A DNA stretch of 33,817 bases from JBQTJJ01 sp052387235 (GTDB lineage Bacteria > Actinomycetota > Acidimicrobiia > Acidimicrobiales > GCA-2861595), in contig JBQTJJ010000092.1 of NCBI GenBank assembly GCA_052387235.1, forward strand, positions 1 through 33,817. The letters are read 5' to 3'. The notes under the pieces are model-generated. The model was not told where the DNA came from and did not search any database. It was given only the letters and a program-made list of their open reading frames with translations. This document shows positions 1 to 7,154 of the stretch, piece after piece (the first letter of the stretch is position 1; every line of letters begins with the position of its first letter). The position numbers and the translations under genes were made by a program.

Positions 1-1
1 C

Positions 2-628
2 CTCGCGCCCAGGGCCGCCGTCTACGACCCCGTCGTCACGCTGGACACGCCGGTGCGGGTCAGCGCCGAGACGGGCATGAACGCCCTGGCCCACGGGGTG
101 GAGTGCGCGTACTCACCCAGCCGCACCCCCGAGGCGGAGGCCGTCGCGCTGGCCTGCATCGAGCGGATCTCCTCCGCCCTCCCCTCCGTGGTCGACACGC
201 CCTCGGACCTCGGCGCCCGCACGGCCATGCTGGAAGGCGCCGTCCTCGGCGGGCGGTGCCTGCAGAACGCAGGCATGGGGGTTCACCACGGGCTGTCCCA
301 GCTGATGGGCGGGAGGACCGGCCTGCCTCACGGCCTGGTGAACGCCGTCGTGCTGCCGCACGCCATGCGCTTCAACGCCGGCGCCGTGGGTTCCGCCGCC
401 CGCCGCATCGGCGACGCCCTGGGCGACCGGGACGACCCGGCCGGCGCCCTGGACCGGCTGCGGGCCAGGCTGGGCCTGCCCGCCAGGCTGGCCGAGTGCG
501 GTGTGACGGCCGAGGACGTGGAGGCAGTTGCGCTCCTGTCCCCCGGGAACCGCAACGTCGCCGCCAACGCCCGCCCGGTGAGCGTCGACGACGCCCGGGC
601 CATCCTCGGCGCCGCTCTGGGGGAGTAG
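2..628 (+). CDS. Iron-containing alcohol dehydrogenase family, maleylacetate reductase-like (5' truncated)
   Basis: This is the C-terminal part (about 208 residues) of a gene that begins before the window; the reading frame is open from base 2. The visible part is the helical metal/substrate domain of the iron-containing alcohol dehydrogenase fold. Recognisable motifs are GMNALAHGVE, then GVHHGLSQLMGG and LPHGLVNAVVLPH, the histidine-rich segments that line the active site. Their wording is closest to maleylacetate reductases, which reduce maleylacetate to 3-oxoadipate with NAD(P)H in aromatic-ring degradation. The Rossmann N-terminus is not visible, so cofactor preference cannot be judged. 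It could instead be another family member such as a glycerol or butanol dehydrogenase. A hairpin follows the stop. Confidence 0.62.
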   Translation, partial: LAPRAAVYDPVVTLDTPVRVSAETGMNALAHGVECAYSPSRTPEAEAVALACIERISSALPSVVDTPSDLGARTAMLEGAVLGGRCLQNAGMGVHHGLSQLMGGRTGLPHGLVNAVVLPHAMRFNAGAVGSAARRIGDALGDRDDPAGALDRLRARLGLPARLAECGVTAEDVEAVALLSPGNRNVAANARPVSVDDARAILGAALGE

Positions 629-639
629 GCCGAACCGCT

Positions 640-674
640 CCGCACAACGACACGGAAACCATGTCGTTCTGCGG
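640..674 (+). terminator. Stem-loop after the reductase-like gene
   Basis: A 13-bp stem with one mismatch (arms 640-652 and 662-674; one arm reads CCGCACAACGACA) encloses a 9-nt loop, 11 nt after the stop codon. There is no T-run, as is common for hairpin terminators in high-G+C bacteria. It separates the truncated reductase gene from the next promoter. Confidence 0.5.
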
Positions 675-740
675 ACCGGAACGGGGCGGGGCGCCGGCCG
701 CCGGCGCAGCCCGGACCTGACCGGAGCGGGGCGGCCGTGC

Positions 741-746
741 TTAGAT
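741..746 (+). promoter_or_regulatory. Possible -10 element of the MhuD-like gene
   Basis: TTAGAT lies 7 nt before the ATG at 754, in an otherwise GC-rich stretch with no Shine-Dalgarno sequence. The spacing suits a leaderless transcript, but the hexamer lacks the usual A at position 2, so this is weaker than the other sites listed here. Confidence 0.35.
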
Positions 747-753
747 CCCCGCC

Positions 754-1068
754 ATGTCCGTCGTACGCATCAACGCCATTTCCGTGCCCGCCGAACGTGC
801 CGAGGCCATGGCCGCCCGCTTCGCGGCCCGAGCCGGCCAGGTCGACAAGACCGAGGGCTTCGAGGAGTTCCAGTTGCTGCGCCCGAGCGACGGGCGCGAC
901 ACGTGGCTCGTCTACACCCGGTGGGCCGACCAGGCGTCGTTCGACGCGTGGGTGGCGTCGCAGGCGTTCAGCCAGGGCCACGCCAAGCCCGAGGGCGGCC
1001 AGGCCCCCGTGGCCACCGGCTCCGAGCTGTGGTCGTTCGACCTGGAACAGCACTCGACCCGTTCGTAA
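754..1068 (+). CDS. MhuD-like haem-degrading monooxygenase (ABM fold)
   Basis: This 104-residue protein has the single-domain ferredoxin-like ABM fold and resembles mycobacterial MhuD throughout (start MSVVRINAI, then GFEEFQLLRP). MhuD opens haem to mycobilin and releases iron without CO. The residues known to matter in MhuD have counterparts: Asn7, Trp66 and a haem-ligand histidine at position 76 (75 in MhuD). The length is also that of the family. It would act in the cytosol to recover iron from haem. The gene is short and monocistronic or leads into the small membrane protein downstream, with no in-frame stop between them after its own TAA. Other ABM-domain proteins are possible, but the Asn/Trp/His set favours haem degradation. 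The prediction rests on motifs only. Confidence 0.72.
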   Translation: MSVVRINAISVPAERAEAMAARFAARAGQVDKTEGFEEFQLLRPSDGRDTWLVYTRWADQASFDAWVASQAFSQGHAKPEGGQAPVATGSELWSFDLEQHSTRS

Positions 1069-1152
1069 GAGCGGGCTCCCCGAGACCCGGAGCCACCCCT
1101 GACCGCCCTGCTGCTGGCCAACCTCCGCGACCTCCACGAGGGGTGGGCGTGG

Positions 1153-1482
1153 GTGATGATCATCGGCAACGGCCTGGCCGGGGTGTGGTCGCTCGGCGCC
1201 CACCGCCTGGAGGGCCTGCGCACCAGGGCCCTGTGGTGGTTCACCGTCTTCGCCGAGCTGTCGGTCTTCGTCCAGGTGGGCCTGGGCGTGGGGATGGTGG
1301 CGGGCCAGGACATCGAGGCGGCCCAGTTCCACATGTTCTACGGCTTCGTGGCCATCATCGCCGTGGGCATCCTGTACTCGTACCGCCAGCAGCTGCGCCA
1401 CCGGCTGTACCTGCTCTACGGCTTCGGCGGGCTGTTCGTGATGGGGCTCGGGATCCGGGCCCTGCTGGTGGGCGCCCGCTGA
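1153..1482 (+). CDS. Small polytopic membrane protein of unknown function
   Basis: About 109 residues with four probable membrane helices (roughly residues 1-17, 26-48, 58-77 and 86-106) and short polar loops such as YRQQLRHR. I do not recognise the family. The start is uncertain. The GTG at 1153 is immediately followed by an ATG at 1156, yet the frame stays open and protein-like upstream (LTALLLANLRDLHEGWAW) back to 1099, where only CTG codons are available. Homologues would decide whether a CTG at 1099 is used. It follows the MhuD-like gene by 84 nt (30 nt if the CTG is used) and converges on the Lrp/AsnC-domain gene with 2 nt between the stops. Confidence 0.6.
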   Translation: MMIIGNGLAGVWSLGAHRLEGLRTRALWWFTVFAELSVFVQVGLGVGMVAGQDIEAAQFHMFYGFVAIIAVGILYSYRQQLRHRLYLLYGFGGLFVMGLGIRALLVGAR

Positions 1483-1484
1483 CC

Positions 1485-1721
1485 TCAGAGATGCACGACG
1501 GGGCAGGTGAGGGTGCGGGTGATCCCGTCGATGAGCTGCACCTTGCTGACGACCATCCGCCCCAGCTCGTCCACCGACCCGGCCTCGGCCTGCACGATCA
1601 CGTCGTAGGGCCCGGTGACGTCGTCGGCCGACACCACCCCTTCGATGCGGGCCACCTGCTCGGCCACCTGGGCCGCCTTGCCGACCTCGGTCTGGATGAG
1701 CACGTACGCGGTAACGGCCAC
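1485..1721 (-). CDS. Stand-alone Lrp/AsnC ligand-binding (RAM) domain protein
   Basis: A 78-residue protein consisting only of the Lrp/AsnC effector-binding domain (alpha-beta sandwich). It has no helix-turn-helix. Typical segments are AYVLIQTEVGK near the N-terminus, then GPYDVIVQAE and the C-terminal GITRTLTCPVVHL. Such single-domain proteins are known to oligomerise and bind amino acids, and may modulate full-length Lrp proteins. The start is the GTG at 1721, chosen because a perfect AGGAGG (1729-1734) sits 7 nt upstream; longer readings to 1802 run into the S9 peptidase start on the other strand. That clear ribosome-binding site contrasts with the leaderless pattern of many neighbours. 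Confidence 0.8.
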   Translation of the reverse strand: MAVTAYVLIQTEVGKAAQVAEQVARIEGVVSADDVTGPYDVIVQAEAGSVDELGRMVVSKVQLIDGITRTLTCPVVHL

Positions 1722-1760
1722 TTGGCTGCCTCCTCGAAGACCTGGCGGGTGCGGGCACTC

Positions 1761-1766
1761 TACCGT
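1761..1766 (+). promoter_or_regulatory. -10 element (leaderless) of the S9 peptidase gene
   Basis: TACCGT ends 8 nt before the ATG at 1775 and there is no Shine-Dalgarno sequence. It matches the TAnnnT plus short-spacer arrangement seen at many starts in this window. Confidence 0.45.
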
Positions 1767-1774
1767 GGGGGGCC

Positions 1775-3613
1775 ATGGCGACCACCCCCGAGTTGATTCC
1801 ACGCGAGGTCCTGTTCGGCAACCCGGAGCGGGTCTCCCCGCGGATCTCGCCCGACGGCCGGCGCCTGGCGTGGGTTGCCCCCGTCGACGGCGTCCTCAAC
1901 GTGTGGGTGGCGACCGTGGGCGCCGACGACGCCAGGCCCGTCACCGAGGATCGCGACCGCGGCATCCGGGAGTACTTCTGGGCCCACGACGGCCGCCACC
2001 TCCTGTACCTGCGGGACGAGGGTGGCGACGAGGACTGGCACCTCCACGCCGTCGACCTCGACACCGGCGCGATCCGCGCCCTCACCCCGTTCGACGGCGT
2101 CCAGGCCCAGGTGGTCGAGGTCTCCCGGGACCACCCCGACACCATCCTCGTCGGGCTCAACAAGGACAACCCCCAGCTCCACGACGTGTACCGGCTCTCG
2201 CTGGCCGAGGGGACCCTGGAGAAGGTGGCCGAGAACCCGGGCTTCGTGGCCTGGGTGGTGGACAAGCGCCTCCACGTCCGGGCCGGCGTGGCGCCCACGC
2301 CCGACGGCGGGCTCCTCGTCATGGTCCGCGACACCGCCGACGACGACTGGCGCCCGCTGCTGGAGGCCGGGCAGGAGGACGCCCTCACCACCGGGCCGGT
2401 GGACTTCACCGCCGACGGGGCCGCCCTCCTGCTCATCTCGTCCAAGGACGCCAACGCCGGCCGCCTCGTGCGCATGCCGCTCGACGGCGGCGACCCGGAG
2501 GTGCTGGCCGAGGACCCCCGCTTCGACGTGGCCGACGCCGTGCTCCACCCCGACACGCGCCAGGTGCAGATGGTGGGCTTCCTGCGCGAGCGCCTGGAGT
2601 GGGAGGTCCTCGACCCCGGCCTGAAGGACGACGTGGCGGCCATGCTGGCGCTGCACCCGGGCGACATGCAGGTGGCGAACCGTGACGACGCCGATCAGGT
2701 CTGGCTGCTCGGCTTCACCGCCGACGACGGCCCCGTGTCGTACTTCTCGTTCGACCGGCGGACCAAGGAAGCCACCTTCTTGTTCCACCACCAGCCGGCG
2801 CTGTCGGACTACACGCTGTCGCGCACCGAGCCGTTCTCGTTCACCGCCCGCGACGGGCTCGAGATCTCCGGGTACCTCACCTTCCCGGCCGGCTCCGACC
2901 GCCGGGACCTGCCCGCCGTGCTCGACGTCCACGGCGGGCCCTGGGTCCGCGACACCTGGGGCTTCAACCCCGGGGTGCAGTGGCTGGCCAACCGGGGCTA
3001 CCTCGCGGTGCAGGTCAACTACCGGGGGTCCACCGGGTACGGCAAGGCCTTCGTGAACGCCGGCGACCGGGAGTGGGCCGGCCGCATGCACGACGACCTG
3101 GTGGACGCCGTGGCCTGGGTGGTCGACAAGGGCTTCGCCGACCCCGGGCGGGTCGCCATCTTCGGCGGCTCGTACGGCGGCTACGCCGCCCTGGTGGGCG
3201 CCACCTTCACCCCCGACCTGTTCCGCTGCGCCGTCGACATCGTGGGCCCGTCCAGCCTCAAGACCCTCATCGAGAGCATCCCGCCCTACTGGGCGCCCAT
3301 GGTGGCCCTGTTCCACACCCGGGTCGGCAACCCCGAGACCGAGGAGGACTTCCTCTGGTCACGGTCGCCGCTCTCGCGGGTCGACGCCGTGCGGATCCCG
3401 CTGCTCATCGCCCAGGGCGCCAACGACCCGAGGGTCAAGCAGGCCGAGTCCGAGCAGTTCGTGGCCGCCCTCAGGGACAAGGGCATCGACCACGAGTACC
3501 TGCTGTTCGAGGACGAGGGCCACGGCTTCGCCAAGCCCGAGAACCGCCTGAGGTTCTACGCCGCGGCCGAGTCGTTCCTGGCCCGGCACATGGGCGGGCG
3601 CTGCGAGGAGTGA
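1775..3613 (+). CDS. S9 family serine peptidase (prolyl oligopeptidase/acylaminoacyl-peptidase type)
   Basis: A 612-residue enzyme with an N-terminal beta-propeller (about residues 15-340, with repeated blade motifs such as SPDGRRLAWV and AHDGRHLLYL) and a C-terminal alpha/beta-hydrolase domain. The catalytic triad is visible: Ser466 in GGSYGGY, Asp551 in GANDPRV and His583 in DEGHGF. The oxyanion-region HGGP and the NYRGSTGYG motif of the S9 family are also present. It should cleave short peptides or N-acylated or prolyl peptides in the cytosol, since no signal peptide is seen. The length is normal for the family and the domain order is complete. It is transcribed divergently from the Lrp/AsnC-domain gene and converges on the immunity-like genes with only 12 nt between stops. 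Exact specificity cannot be read from sequence. Confidence 0.88.
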   Translation: MATTPELIPREVLFGNPERVSPRISPDGRRLAWVAPVDGVLNVWVATVGADDARPVTEDRDRGIREYFWAHDGRHLLYLRDEGGDEDWHLHAVDLDTGAIRALTPFDGVQAQVVEVSRDHPDTILVGLNKDNPQLHDVYRLSLAEGTLEKVAENPGFVAWVVDKRLHVRAGVAPTPDGGLLVMVRDTADDDWRPLLEAGQEDALTTGPVDFTADGAALLLISSKDANAGRLVRMPLDGGDPEVLAEDPRFDVADAVLHPDTRQVQMVGFLRERLEWEVLDPGLKDDVAAMLALHPGDMQVANRDDADQVWLLGFTADDGPVSYFSFDRRTKEATFLFHHQPALSDYTLSRTEPFSFTARDGLEISGYLTFPAGSDRRDLPAVLDVHGGPWVRDTWGFNPGVQWLANRGYLAVQVNYRGSTGYGKAFVNAGDREWAGRMHDDLVDAVAWVVDKGFADPGRVAIFGGSYGGYAALVGATFTPDLFRCAVDIVGPSSLKTLIESIPPYWAPMVALFHTRVGNPETEEDFLWSRSPLSRVDAVRIPLLIAQGANDPRVKQAESEQFVAALRDKGIDHEYLLFEDEGHGFAKPENRLRFYAAAESFLARHMGGRCEE

Positions 3614-3625
3614 ACGCGGGGGAAC

Positions 3626-3940
3626 TCACGACGTGAGGTCCGAGCGCAGGAGCTCGAAGCCCACACGGTCGAGGGCCCACCCTGCCCCGGTGTCGGTGCC
3701 GCTGACGTAGACCAGCGTGGCGTGCTCCGGGAAGTCCGGCTCCATCAGGTACCCCTCGTCGTCGGCGAAGTTCTCCTGGACGGAGATCCGCTCGCCGTCC
3801 GGACCCTCGCCGAGGAAGTAGTCGCCGCCGAGATAGTCGCTGTCGTGCAGCGCGAAGCTGGCGCCGGTGGCAGCGGCAAGGTGCTCCGACGCCTCGCGGA
3901 GCGCCAGGCGCCGCCACCCGTAGAGCTCGTGGCGCTTCAT
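3626..3940 (-). CDS. Probable immunity protein, second copy
   Basis: A 104-residue acidic protein about two-thirds identical to the product of the neighbouring gene at 4038-4349. Both share ELYGWR near the start, the central SDYLGGDYF, the GPDG turn, ADDEGYL and DFPEH, then a divergent Asp/Gly-rich stretch and a conserved end (ELLRS). There is no signal peptide or membrane segment. Small acidic proteins of this kind are typical immunity proteins placed just after polymorphic toxin genes. Its ATG overlaps the stop codon of a relic of the toxin's 3' end (3937-3981), so it looks like a duplicated cassette that has lost its toxin. It may neutralise a variant of the toxin from sister strains. The function is inferred from context. 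Confidence 0.7.
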   Translation of the reverse strand: MKRHELYGWRRLALREASEHLAAATGASFALHDSDYLGGDYFLGEGPDGERISVQENFADDEGYLMEPDFPEHATLVYVSGTDTGAGWALDRVGFELLRSDLTS

Positions 3941-3981
3941 CCGCCCCGCACCACGACGAGCGGTCCGCGGGCGGCCGCAGC
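3937..3981 (-). pseudogene. Relic of the toxin gene's 3' end
   Basis: Read on the minus strand, the 14 codons before TGA encode AAAARGPLVVVRGG. The intact toxin ends AAARGPLVVVPGP. The relic's TGA overlaps the ATG of the following immunity gene as ATGA, just as the toxin's TGA overlaps its own immunity start as GTGA. Upstream of this stretch the similarity stops. This directly shows that the duplicated unit included the end of the toxin gene. Confidence 0.7.
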
Positions 3982-4037
3982 CTCGCGGCGAGGTCGGTCC
4001 CGGGGCGGGTGCTGCGAGGGTCGAACAGGCTCAGGCG

Positions 4038-4349
4038 TCACCGCAGCTCCGAACGCAGCAGCTCGAGGCCATCGAGGTCGAGTGACCAGCCGGGCCCGTC
4101 CTCGTCGTCGCTGAGGTAGACCAACGTCCGGTGCTCTGGGAAGTCCTGTTCGATGAGGTAGCCCTCGTCGTCGGCGACGTTGGGCTGCACCGTGATCCTC
4201 GCACCGTCGGGGCCCGTGCCCCGGAAGTAGTCGCCGCCGAGGTAGTCGCTGGAGTGGAGCTCGAAGCGTGCCCCGATGGCGGCCGAGAGCAGCTCGGACG
4301 CCTTCCGGAGCGTCACGTCGCGCCAGCCGTACAGCTCGAACCGGCTCAC
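4038..4349 (-). CDS. Probable immunity protein, adjacent to the toxin
   Basis: A 103-residue acidic cytosolic protein, paralogous to the one at 3626-3940. It starts at a GTG (4349) that overlaps the toxin's TGA by 4 nt (GTGA), so translation is probably coupled and toxin cannot be made without its partner. Key shared segments are ELYGWR, SDYLGGDYF, GPDG, ADDEGYL and DFPEH. Similar small proteins are, to my knowledge, scattered in streptomycetes as hypothetical proteins. The immunity role is inferred from position, size, acidity and duplication; no enzymatic motif is seen. Differences from the second copy cluster around the Asp-rich loop near residues 80-92, where specificity could lie. Confidence 0.72.
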   Translation of the reverse strand: MSRFELYGWRDVTLRKASELLSAAIGARFELHSSDYLGGDYFRGTGPDGARITVQPNVADDEGYLIEQDFPEHRTLVYLSDDEDGPGWSLDLDGLELLRSELR

Positions 4350-5296
4350 GGCCCCGGCACCACGACGAGCGGCCCCCGGGCCGCGGCGACGTCGAGCGAC
4401 TCGTAGAGCATGAAGTGGACCTCGCGACCGAGGTCGGCCTTCAGTCGCTCCGCCAACTCGCCGAGGCCGAGCCTCTCCAGCTGGGTGGTGGTCAGCGGTC
4501 CCGTCCGCGTGCCGTCCGACCGGAGCGCGATCCCCAGCGCTCTGGCCCGGTCCATCGCCGTCGAGCTGGCGACGGTGACATCGAGATCGCTGGTACGGCC
4601 CAGATCAAAGGGTGCGCCGGTGCGATAGCTGACGCCGGTCACCGAGCTGCCCTGCAGCCCGGCGCGGGCGTCGGCGAAGCCGGCGGACCGCAGGCCGGCG
4701 AGGAGCCGGCGGCCGAAGGCGGCGAACCGCTCCCGCGTCCCGAAACCCTTCGGGACGGGCTCGCCGGCGGGCCGGGCCGCCCTCCGCCCGGTGGGAGCGC
4801 CGCCGTCGTCGTGGCCGTCGCTGTCATGGAGGCGAAGCATGCCAGGCGCCAGCACCGGCCCGCTCGCCGTCAGGACCGCGGTGAGCGAGGTCGCGGCGGA
4901 GGTGCACGACGTCCTCACCGGGATGTGCTCGGAGGCCTGCGTCTCGGTCCTGCCCTTCGCCGTGCCGGTCGCCACCTGGACCGTGATCAGGGCGCTGGGA
5001 CAGCGGTCGCCGCCGAACCAGGGCGCCATCGGCGCGGGACCGGACCACTCGAACGGCGAGCGGCGGGGATCGGACTCGAGCCGGAGCGCGCGGCGGCGGA
5101 TGTCGACGGAGCGGTCGTCGAGCCATCGGGCGACGCGGTCGAGCTCCCGGGCGTCGACGTGCTGACCGACCGCCCCCGCCTCGTCCACCCGCCGCCTGAC
5201 CCGCTGCAGCTCCGATGCGCCCGCCTCGAGCACCCGGGACAGCCGGCGCAGGGCTTGCGGGTCACCTCCGGGCGTCTGCATCACGGAGCACTTCAT
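4346..5296 (-). CDS. Probable polymorphic toxin: helical N-terminus plus nucleotidyltransferase-like C-terminal domain
   Basis: A 316-residue protein. Residues ~12-75 are charged and helical (DPQALRRLSRVLEAG ... ARWLDDRSVDIRRR), like the helical-hairpin targeting regions of type VII-type secreted effectors, although no W-x-G motif is present. Residues ~80-185 form a low-complexity linker. The C-terminus (~190-316) contains GSSVTG (216-221) followed by FDLGRTSDLDV (230-240), whose Asp237/Asp239 match the GS-x-DxD signature of the DNA polymerase beta-type nucleotidyltransferase superfamily, then REVHFMLY as a later strand. Nucleotidyltransferase domains are known as C-terminal toxins of contact-dependent or secreted effectors, typically modifying RNA or protein. 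The gene directly precedes two immunity-like genes. No catalytic activity can be proven from sequence, and the secretion route is open. Confidence 0.68.
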   Translation of the reverse strand: MKCSVMQTPGGDPQALRRLSRVLEAGASELQRVRRRVDEAGAVGQHVDARELDRVARWLDDRSVDIRRRALRLESDPRRSPFEWSGPAPMAPWFGGDRCPSALITVQVATGTAKGRTETQASEHIPVRTSCTSAATSLTAVLTASGPVLAPGMLRLHDSDGHDDGGAPTGRRAARPAGEPVPKGFGTRERFAAFGRRLLAGLRSAGFADARAGLQGSSVTGVSYRTGAPFDLGRTSDLDVTVASSTAMDRARALGIALRSDGTRTGPLTTTQLERLGLGELAERLKADLGREVHFMLYESLDVAAARGPLVVVPGP

Positions 5297-5310
5297 AGCA
5301 TTTCATGCTA
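5296..5310 (-). promoter_or_regulatory. Palindromic -10 region at the toxin start
   Basis: TAGCAT-TTC-ATGCTA is a perfect 6-bp inverted repeat with a 3-nt spacer, ending on the first base of the toxin's ATG (5296). On the minus strand its first arm reads TAGCAT, a TAnnnT -10 element with 8 nt to the start, which fits a leaderless transcript. The symmetry could also serve a repressor. This AT-rich patch stands out in a GC-rich background. Confidence 0.45.
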
Positions 5311-5320
5311 GGTCCGGCAA

Positions 5321-5347
5321 GGCCTCCGAGAGTCCCCGGGGAGGGCC
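5321..5347 (-). terminator. Possible hairpin after pckG
   Basis: GGCCTCC (5321-5327) can pair with GGAGGGCC (5340-5347, one bulge) around a 12-nt loop, just past the pckG stop. The stem is imperfect and has no T-run, so this is tentative. Confidence 0.3.
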
Positions 5348-5351
5348 GGCG

Positions 5352-7148
5352 TCAGGAGCCGACCCGCTCGGCCAGCGCGTCGAGCTGGTCCCGCAGCGAG
5401 GACGGGAGGTGGTCGCCGAACTGGGCGTAGTGCTCCTCGATCGAGGGGACCTCCGCCTTCCACTCGTCCTCGTCCACCCGGAGGAGCTCGGCCATGTCGG
5501 CGTCGGAGATGCCGAGGCCCCTGGTGTCGATGGCGCCGGGGGCCGGCAGGAGGCCGATGGCGGTCTCGACGGCGTCGCCCCGGCCGGCGGTGCGCTCGAA
5601 CACCCACTCGAGGACCCGGCTGTTGTCGCCGAAGCCCGGCCACAGCCAGCGGCCGGCCCCGTCCTTGCGGAACCAGTTGACGTAGAAGACCCTGGGCAGC
5701 TTGTCGGCGGGGAGGGACCGGCCCATGTCGATCCAGTGGCCCAGGTAGTCGGCCATGTTGTACCCGCAGAAGGGCAGCATGGCGAACGGGTCGCGGCGCA
5801 GCTTGCCGACCGCGCCGGCCTGGGCGGCGGTGGTCTCCGAGGCCATGATCGAGCCGAGGAACACCCCGTGCTCCCAGTCGAACGCCTCGGTCACCAGGGG
5901 GATGACCGACGAGCGCCGGCCGCCCACCAGGATGGCCGAGATGGGCACGCCGGCGGGCTCCTCCCACTCCGGGGCGATGGCGGGATCCTGCGATGCGGGG
6001 GCGGTGAAGCGGGCGTTGGGATGGGCGGCGGGGGTGCCCGTCGCGGGCGTCCAGTCCTCACCCCTCCAGTTGGTGAGGTGGGACGGCGGCTCGGGCGTCA
6101 TGCCCTCCCACCACACGTCGCCGTCGTCGGTGAGGGCGGTGTTGGTGAAGACGGAGTTGGCGGCCAGGGTGAGCATGGCGTTGACGTTGGTCGCGTCGCT
6201 CGTGCCGGGGGCCACCCCGAAGAAGCCGGCCTCGGGGTTGATGGCGTAGAGGCGGCCGTCGGGGCCGGGCTTCATCCAGCAGATGTCGTCGCCGACCGTC
6301 TCGACCTTCCAGCCGGGCAGGCTGGGCACCAGCATGGCCAGATTGGTCTTGCCGCAGGCCGACGGGAACGCACCCGTGACGTAGCGGGTCTCGCCGGCCG
6401 GGCTGGTGAGCTTCACGATCAGCATGTGCTCCGCCAGCCAGTGCTCGTCGCGCGCCATCACCGACGCGATGCGCAGGGCGAAGCACTTCTTGCCCAGCAG
6501 GGCGTTGCCGCCGTAGCCGGAGCCGAACGACCAGATCTCCCGGGTCTCGGGGAAGTGGACGATGTACTTGTTGGCGGCGTTGCACGGCCACGGGACGTCG
6601 GCCTGGCCCGGGTCCAGCGGCGCGCCCACCGAGTGCAGGCAGGGCACGAAGGCACCGTCGTCGCCCAGGACATCGAGGGCGCCGGCGCCCATGCGGGTCA
6701 TGATCCGCATGTTCACCGCGACGTAGGGCGAGTCGGTGAGCTGCACGCCGATGTGGGCGATGGGGGAGCCCAGGGGGCCCATGGAGAACGGCACCACGTA
6801 CATGGTGCGGCCCTTCATGGACCCCCGGAACAGGTCGGTGAGGGTGGCGCGCATCTCGGCCGGCGGGCGCCAGTTGTTGGTGGGGCCGGCGTCGACCTCG
6901 TGCTCGGAGCAGATGAAGGTGCGATCCTCCACCCGGGCCACGTCGCCCGGGTCGGAGCGGGCCCAGTACGAGTTGGGGCGCTTGGCGTCCGAGAGGCGGG
7001 TGAAGGTGCCGTTGTCCACCAGGAGCCGCGCCAGCCGGTCGTACTCCTCGGCCGACCCGTCGCACCACTCGATCCGGTCCGGCGTGGTGAGCGCCGCCAT
7101 CCCGTCGACCCAGGCGAGCAGCCTCGAATGTCGTGTTGGAGGGGTCAT
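5352..7148 (-). CDS. pckG: Phosphoenolpyruvate carboxykinase (GTP)
   Basis: A 598-residue enzyme of the GTP-dependent PEPCK family, converting oxaloacetate + GTP to PEP + GDP + CO2 at the start of gluconeogenesis. The P-loop FPSACGKTNLAM (261-272) holds the family's mobile-loop cysteine (Cys265). The metal-binding motif GDDI follows at 286-289. NNWRPP (91-96) and GSGYGGNALLGKKC (209-222) are also diagnostic. The length is normal for the family. The start is the ATG at 7148, which has no Shine-Dalgarno sequence but a TACGCT element 6 nt upstream. It is transcribed away from thiL and towards the toxin island. No frameshift or missing motif is seen. Confidence 0.96.
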   Translation of the reverse strand: MTPPTRHSRLLAWVDGMAALTTPDRIEWCDGSAEEYDRLARLLVDNGTFTRLSDAKRPNSYWARSDPGDVARVEDRTFICSEHEVDAGPTNNWRPPAEMRATLTDLFRGSMKGRTMYVVPFSMGPLGSPIAHIGVQLTDSPYVAVNMRIMTRMGAGALDVLGDDGAFVPCLHSVGAPLDPGQADVPWPCNAANKYIVHFPETREIWSFGSGYGGNALLGKKCFALRIASVMARDEHWLAEHMLIVKLTSPAGETRYVTGAFPSACGKTNLAMLVPSLPGWKVETVGDDICWMKPGPDGRLYAINPEAGFFGVAPGTSDATNVNAMLTLAANSVFTNTALTDDGDVWWEGMTPEPPSHLTNWRGEDWTPATGTPAAHPNARFTAPASQDPAIAPEWEEPAGVPISAILVGGRRSSVIPLVTEAFDWEHGVFLGSIMASETTAAQAGAVGKLRRDPFAMLPFCGYNMADYLGHWIDMGRSLPADKLPRVFYVNWFRKDGAGRWLWPGFGDNSRVLEWVFERTAGRGDAVETAIGLLPAPGAIDTRGLGISDADMAELLRVDEDEWKAEVPSIEEHYAQFGDHLPSSLRDQLDALAERVGS

Positions 7149-7154
7149 GGCCAG

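Noticed and set aside
22..5165. Additional plus- and minus-strand frames over the S9 peptidase and toxin island
   Set aside because: All are shadows with Arg/Pro/Gly-rich translations and no recognisable motifs. The genes listed have family motifs or paralogues.
4346..5296. Calling the toxin a canonical WXG100/LXG protein
   Set aside because: The N-terminus is helical and of the right size but lacks a W-x-G turn and no secretion genes are nearby, so only a resemblance is claimed.
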